Shown in pieces: positions 60,536 through 64,000 of a stretch of DNA of 64,000 nt (position 1 is the first letter of the stretch; each line of letters starts with the position of its first letter). Below the pieces are notes generated by a model. It was not told where the DNA came from and searched no databases. It was given only the letters and a program-made list of their open reading frames with translations. The DNA comes from Poecilobothrus nobilitatus (lineage: Eukaryota; Arthropoda; Insecta; Diptera; Dolichopodidae): NCBI GenBank assembly GCA_947095535.1, contig OX352774.1, forward strand, positions 247,343,825 to 247,407,824, read 5' to 3'. The translations under genes and the position numbers were made by a program.

Positions 60536-61074
60536 ATGTCAGCTCGCGCAAAACAAATTTTAAATAATCATATTTCATTATTTAAAAAATTTCAAAAAAG
60601 TGAAAACATTAAACAAATTAAATCATATATAGTTGAGGTGTTAAAAGATTTAATCACACTAGAAAATCTTATTAGCGATTATCCAATAAATAATAAATGG
60701 GGAATTCCGCTTGTTAATAAAAAGGTAATTGGATTAATGAAAGACGAAATGAATGGTAAGACCGTTTCAGAATTTATAGATATAAGATCTAAAATGTATT
60801 CAATTAGACTAGATGGAAAAGATTGTATAAAGAAGGCTAAAGGAATTAAAAAATCTATTGTACAAAAAGAAATTGTTTTTGATGATTATGTAGCTAGCTT
60901 AAATGAAAACAGAAACAAATAATTTATCAAAATATGATAAGATCTAATAAACATATTGTATATAGTATTAGTCAAGAAAAAGCTGCTTTAAATTCGAATG
61001 ATGATAAAAGATTCTTAATTCAAAATTCAGTTGAAACCTTACCATGGAGTCATTATAGTTTAAGTCATATGTAA
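60536..61074 (+). pseudogene. Second gene of E fused to DNA polymerase B C-terminus, frameshifted
   Basis: The first 51 residues equal the short gene of copies A and B. From SDYPINN on, it matches the C-terminal (thumb and tail) part of protein-primed family B DNA polymerases of Polinton/Maverick and adintovirus type. Marks are PLVNKKVIGLMKDEMNGK, a RSKMYS motif, KKAKGIKKS and FDDY; the frame stops at 60922. The next frame resumes at about 60923-60937 with IRSNKHIVYS and NDDKRF and ends at 61074, which is the expected remainder of that tail; so one indel near 60900-60930 separates the two parts. Catalytic motifs (the palm YxDTDS) lie upstream of SDYP in intact enzymes and are absent here, so no polymerase activity is possible. 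The MSARAKQ part is not recognised as polymerase and may come from another gene joined by deletion. Confidence 0.7.
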
Positions 61075-61216
61075 TTATGTAATATGTAATTAATTATAAA
61101 TAATATATAATAAATAATAAATACTAAATAGTACATTATAATTCTTTTTATTTTTAATCAATTTCTAATTTACAATTATTAATTATTTCTTGATGACGAT
61201 GATTTTTCCTTTTTTT

Positions 61217-63731
61217 TATACCCTACACTTAAAGTATAGGGTATATTAACTTTGGTATGGTGTTTGTAACCACCAAAAGGAAGCGAGTTAGGTATAGACA
61301 TGTATATATATTCTGAATCAGGATCACCGCCGGAGTCGATTTAGCGATGTCCGTCCGTCCGTCCGTCCGTCCGTCCGTCCGTCCGTCCGTACGCACGATA
61401 ACTCAAAAAATAATGATGCTATCTTGATGAAATTTATATAGTAGGTTACTAATTACGAAAGAAAGGCTAAGTTCGAATCTGGACAAAATCCGTCCATGGG
61501 TTCGGATTCTGGAAGCTTCCGAATGATTCCGGCTTTTGGAGATAATCTCCGCAAACGAGATTATCTCCAAAAGCAACAAAGATAGAACTTTCAAATTTTG
61601 TACAATGATGTTTCTTCCCGTTCGATTTATGTCTCTGAAATTTAAGAGGATTTGGTCCATGGGTTTGGGTTTTGGAAGCTTCCGAACGAGCACCAGAGCA
61701 AATGAGATTATTTCCAAAACCAACAAAGATAGAACCTTTAAATTTTGTACAATGATGTTCCTTCCCGTTCGATTTATGTCTCTGAAATTTAAGAGGATTT
61801 GGTCCATGGGTTTTGGATTTGGAAGCTTCCGAACGAGCCCCAGAGCAAATGAGATTATCTCCAAAACCAATAAAGATATAACCTTTACTTTTGGCAGAAT
61901 GGTGTTCTTTCATGTATGATTTAGGCCTCTGAAATTTAGGAGAATTTAGTCCATGGGTTTGGATTTGGAAGCTTCCGAACGAGCACCAGAGCAAATGAGA
62001 TTATCTCCAAAACCAACAAAGATATAACCTTTAAATTTGGCAGGGTGGTGTTCTTTCATGTTTTATTTAAGTCTCTGAAATGTGAGAAGATTTGGTCCAT
62101 GGGTTCGGGTTTTGGAAACTTCCGAACGAGCCCCAGAGCAAACGAGATTATCTCCAAAACCAATAAAGATAGAACCTTTAAATTTTTTATAATGATGTTT
62201 CTTCCAGTTTGATTTATGTCTCTAAAATTTAAGAGGATGTGGTCCATGGGTTTGGATTTTGGAAGCTTCCCAACGAGCCCCAAAGCAAATGAGATTATCT
62301 CCAAAAACAACAAATATATATAACCTTTAAATTTGGCCGAATGGTGTTTTTTCATGTTTGATTTAAGTCTCTGAAATTTGAGAGGATTTGGCCATGGGTT
62401 TAAATTTGAAAGAATTTGAACCGTGGATTCGAATTTTGGAAGCTTCCGAACGAGCCGCAGAGCAAATGAGATTATATCCAATACGAACAAAGGTAGAACC
62501 TTTGAATTTGGTACAATGGTGTTCTTTCGTGTTTGATTTATGTCTCTGAAATTTAAGAGGATTTGGTCCATGGGTTTGGTTTTGGAAGCTTCCGAACGAG
62601 CACCAGAGCAAATGAGATTATCTCCAAAACCAACAAAGATATAACCTTTAAATTTGGCAGGGTGGTGTTCTTTCATGTTTTATTTAAGTCTCTGAAATGT
62701 GAGAAGATTTGGTTCATGGGTTCGGGTTTTGGAAACTTCCGAAAGAGCCCCAGAGCAAACGAGATTATCTCCAAAACCAATAAAGATAGAACCTTTAAAT
62801 TTTTTATAATGATGTTTCTTCCAGTTTGATTTCTGTCTCTAAAATTTAAGAGGATGTGGTCCATGGGTTTGGATTTTGGAGCTTCCGAACAATCCCCAGA
62901 GCAAATGAGATTATCTCCAAAAACAACAAATATATAACCTTTACTTTTGGCATAATGGTGTTCTTTCATGTATGATTTAGGCCTCTGAAATTTGAGAGGA
63001 TTTGGTCCTTGGGTTCGGATTTTGAAAGCTTCCGAACGAGCCTCAGAGCAAATGATATTATCTCCAAATGCAACAAAGATATAACCTTTAAATTAGGCAG
63101 AATGGTGTTTCTTCATGTTTGATTTATGTTTCTGAAATTTGTGAGGATTTGGTTCATGGGTTCAAATCTTGGAAGCTTCCGGACGAGCCCCAGAGCAAAC
63201 GAGTATATCTCCACAACCAACAAAGATAGAACTTTTATTTTTAGTACAAAGGTGTTCTGTTATGTTTCCTTTTCTGTAAAATTGGAAACTGACATTTGAA
63301 AGAATTTGAACCATGGGTTCGTATTTTGGAAACTTCCGGACGAACACAAGAGCAACGAGCATATCTCCAAAACCAACAAAAGTAGAACCTTTAAATTTAA
63401 TAGAATGGTGTTCTGGCAAGTTTTCTTTATGTTCCTGAGATGGATTCGATGAATTGGAGTGGCAATTCGGGTAGCTGACACAAACATCCCAAGGACTACC
63501 AATCTCCGAAAATAATTAAGATAGAAACTTAAAATTTTATACAAGGGTGTCAAGCATATCCCAAGCGGATGCCTCTTTTACGTTCTTGAAATTCGAGTTG
63601 AACAAGACAGAAAAGGGAAGAAGTTCAAGCAGCTGCCAAAAACACTTATGGATTTTTAATTTAATTCGAATTATTCAGGTGTAGGGTATTAATAAGTCGG
63701 TTGCATCGACTTACTGTTACATTTACTTGTT
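61217..63731 (+). mobile_element. DINE-1-like Helentron with internal 148-bp array
   Basis: It starts TATACCCTACAC, with a hairpin TACCCTACACTTAAAGTATAGGGTA. Then comes TTTGTAACCACCAAAAGGAAGC, a (GTCC)n run of about 10 units (61350-61390) and ACGATAACTCAAAAAATAATGATG. The 3' end reads GTGTAGGGTATTAATAAGTCG and then a hairpin AAGTCG/CGACTT (63694-63712), followed by ACTTGTT. Start, GTCC array and 3' hairpin with ACTTGTT all match fly DINE-1 elements, which are non-autonomous Helentrons. There are no coding genes inside. Confidence 0.85.
61470..63440. repeat. Tandem array, about 13 units of 148 bp, inside the Helentron
   Basis: The phrase GGTCCATGGGTT recurs at about 61650, 61800, 61948, 62093, 62241, 62565, 62708 and 62856, and in worn form to 63310. 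GAAGCTTCCGAACGAGCCCC and GAGATTATCTCCAAAACCAA accompany it each time. 148 is not a multiple of three, so every strand and frame gives short look-alike peptides; none is a gene. Confidence 0.88.
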
Positions 63732-64000
63732 CCATACTAATATAGCATTGATTAACTCCCTTTAATTGAATCCATCACACCAATTTTTTTTGTACTGATG
63801 ACTGAAATTTTTTATGATATTGGTTTTTGATTTCTTCACTCCATTTCTTTGTTTATTCCGATGAAGTGTTCATTAAGTTTTGATAATCTTTTGTATATTG
63901 ATTTTTATTCAAAATCTTTTTTATTTTATCCATATTAATTTATTAAATTTATTGATTAAAGCTATCGATTGTGAAGAGTAAAATGAATATGTTGCTGATT
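63732..64000. other. AT-rich sequence to the window edge
   Basis: No feature recognised. Confidence 0.5.

Larger units (their letters stand above)
59132..61074 (+). mobile_element. Element E, copy C, with DNA polymerase B tail
   Basis: It begins ATTCCATACATTTTAATTGAG directly after U4. It carries the TATA box and polyQ gene, and a second gene that reads past the point where A and B end, into polymerase B sequence. No 3' terminal inverted repeat is found before unrelated AT-rich DNA and the Helentron at 61217. The copy is therefore either the less-deleted ancestor or truncated on the right. Confidence 0.65.

Noticed and set aside
61403..62969. Several 80-206-residue frames on both strands with repeating LEIISFALGLVRKLP or EIISKTNKD text
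   Set aside because: All come from the 148-bp tandem array in the Helentron. The repeat length is not a multiple of three and both strands are open.
1..64000. CRISPR arrays, bacterial operons, phage or rRNA genes
   Set aside because: Looked for and absent. The repeats have no spacer structure, and the genes are spliced and eukaryotic.

Overview
This is a very AT-rich eukaryotic window, almost certainly from an insect and most likely a fly (Diptera). The reasons are two genes split by short or very long GT-AG introns, pervasive degenerate transposon relics, and a DINE-1/Helentron-type element at 61217-63731. That element has the dipteran hallmarks: a TATACCCTACAC start, a (GTCC)n array and a 3' hairpin followed by ACTTGTT. 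There are no bacterial operons, CRISPR arrays or functional tRNA/rRNA genes.

Genes. (1) Bases 2405-3906 (+) hold a complete three-exon gene for a 455-residue secreted collagen-like protein: signal peptide, about 29 Gly-X-Y triplets capped by Cys pairs, then a Q/N/P-rich tail. (2) On the minus strand, a UPAR/Ly6-type protein has its signal-peptide exon at 41317-41377 and the first half of its Ly6 domain at 10491-10682. These are joined in phase across a 30.6 kb intron; the rest of the gene lies beyond the left edge or was not recognised. That intron holds most of the repeats in the middle of the window.

Repeats, left to right. There are several GTCY-bearing repeats with ATACCCGTA...TACGGGTAT inverted ends (815, 16221, 20848, 24838, 36269, 47396, 54453) and a cousin family (34682, 37695). 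Two Foldback/MULE-like elements carry 9-bp target duplications (7777-8824, 33062-33728). A hAT element has a second hAT nested inside it (11024-12305, 11693-12135). A copia gag scrap lies at 20724, minus-strand non-LTR retrotransposon 3' ends at 13860, 43636 and 48980, and tRNA-derived SINEs at 42972 and 44616. Several minisatellites and a strong miRNA-like hairpin (39445-39541) complete the set.

The most unusual region is 49581-61074. A module called here E (about 1.65-2.0 kb, with terminal inverted repeats of about 54 bp in two copies) alternates with a spacer called here U (about 630 bp). E carries a TATA promoter and an intact gene for a polyglutamine protein with a compact C-terminal domain that I read as OB-fold/ssDNA-binding-like, plus a second short gene. 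In copy C the second gene runs into the C-terminal part of a Polinton/virus-type protein-primed DNA polymerase B, frameshifted near its end. In copies A and B it stops at the same codon, where the terminal inverted repeat begins. Each U carries a dense cluster of AP-1 (TGASTCA), CRE (TGACGTCA) and GATA sites with imperfect palindromes, about 420 bp upstream of the TATA box where it precedes E. The order is U0-E(A)-U1-E'(fragment) on +, then U2, U3 and E(B) on -, then U4-E(C) on +. This looks like a head-to-tail multimer of a small replicon or non-autonomous element with one E flipped. Later insertions, a 362-bp MITE in A and a 2.4-kb GTCY repeat in U3, show it is not brand new. In this reading U supplies enhancer or origin functions and E the product, while the missing replication genes must come from a relative elsewhere.
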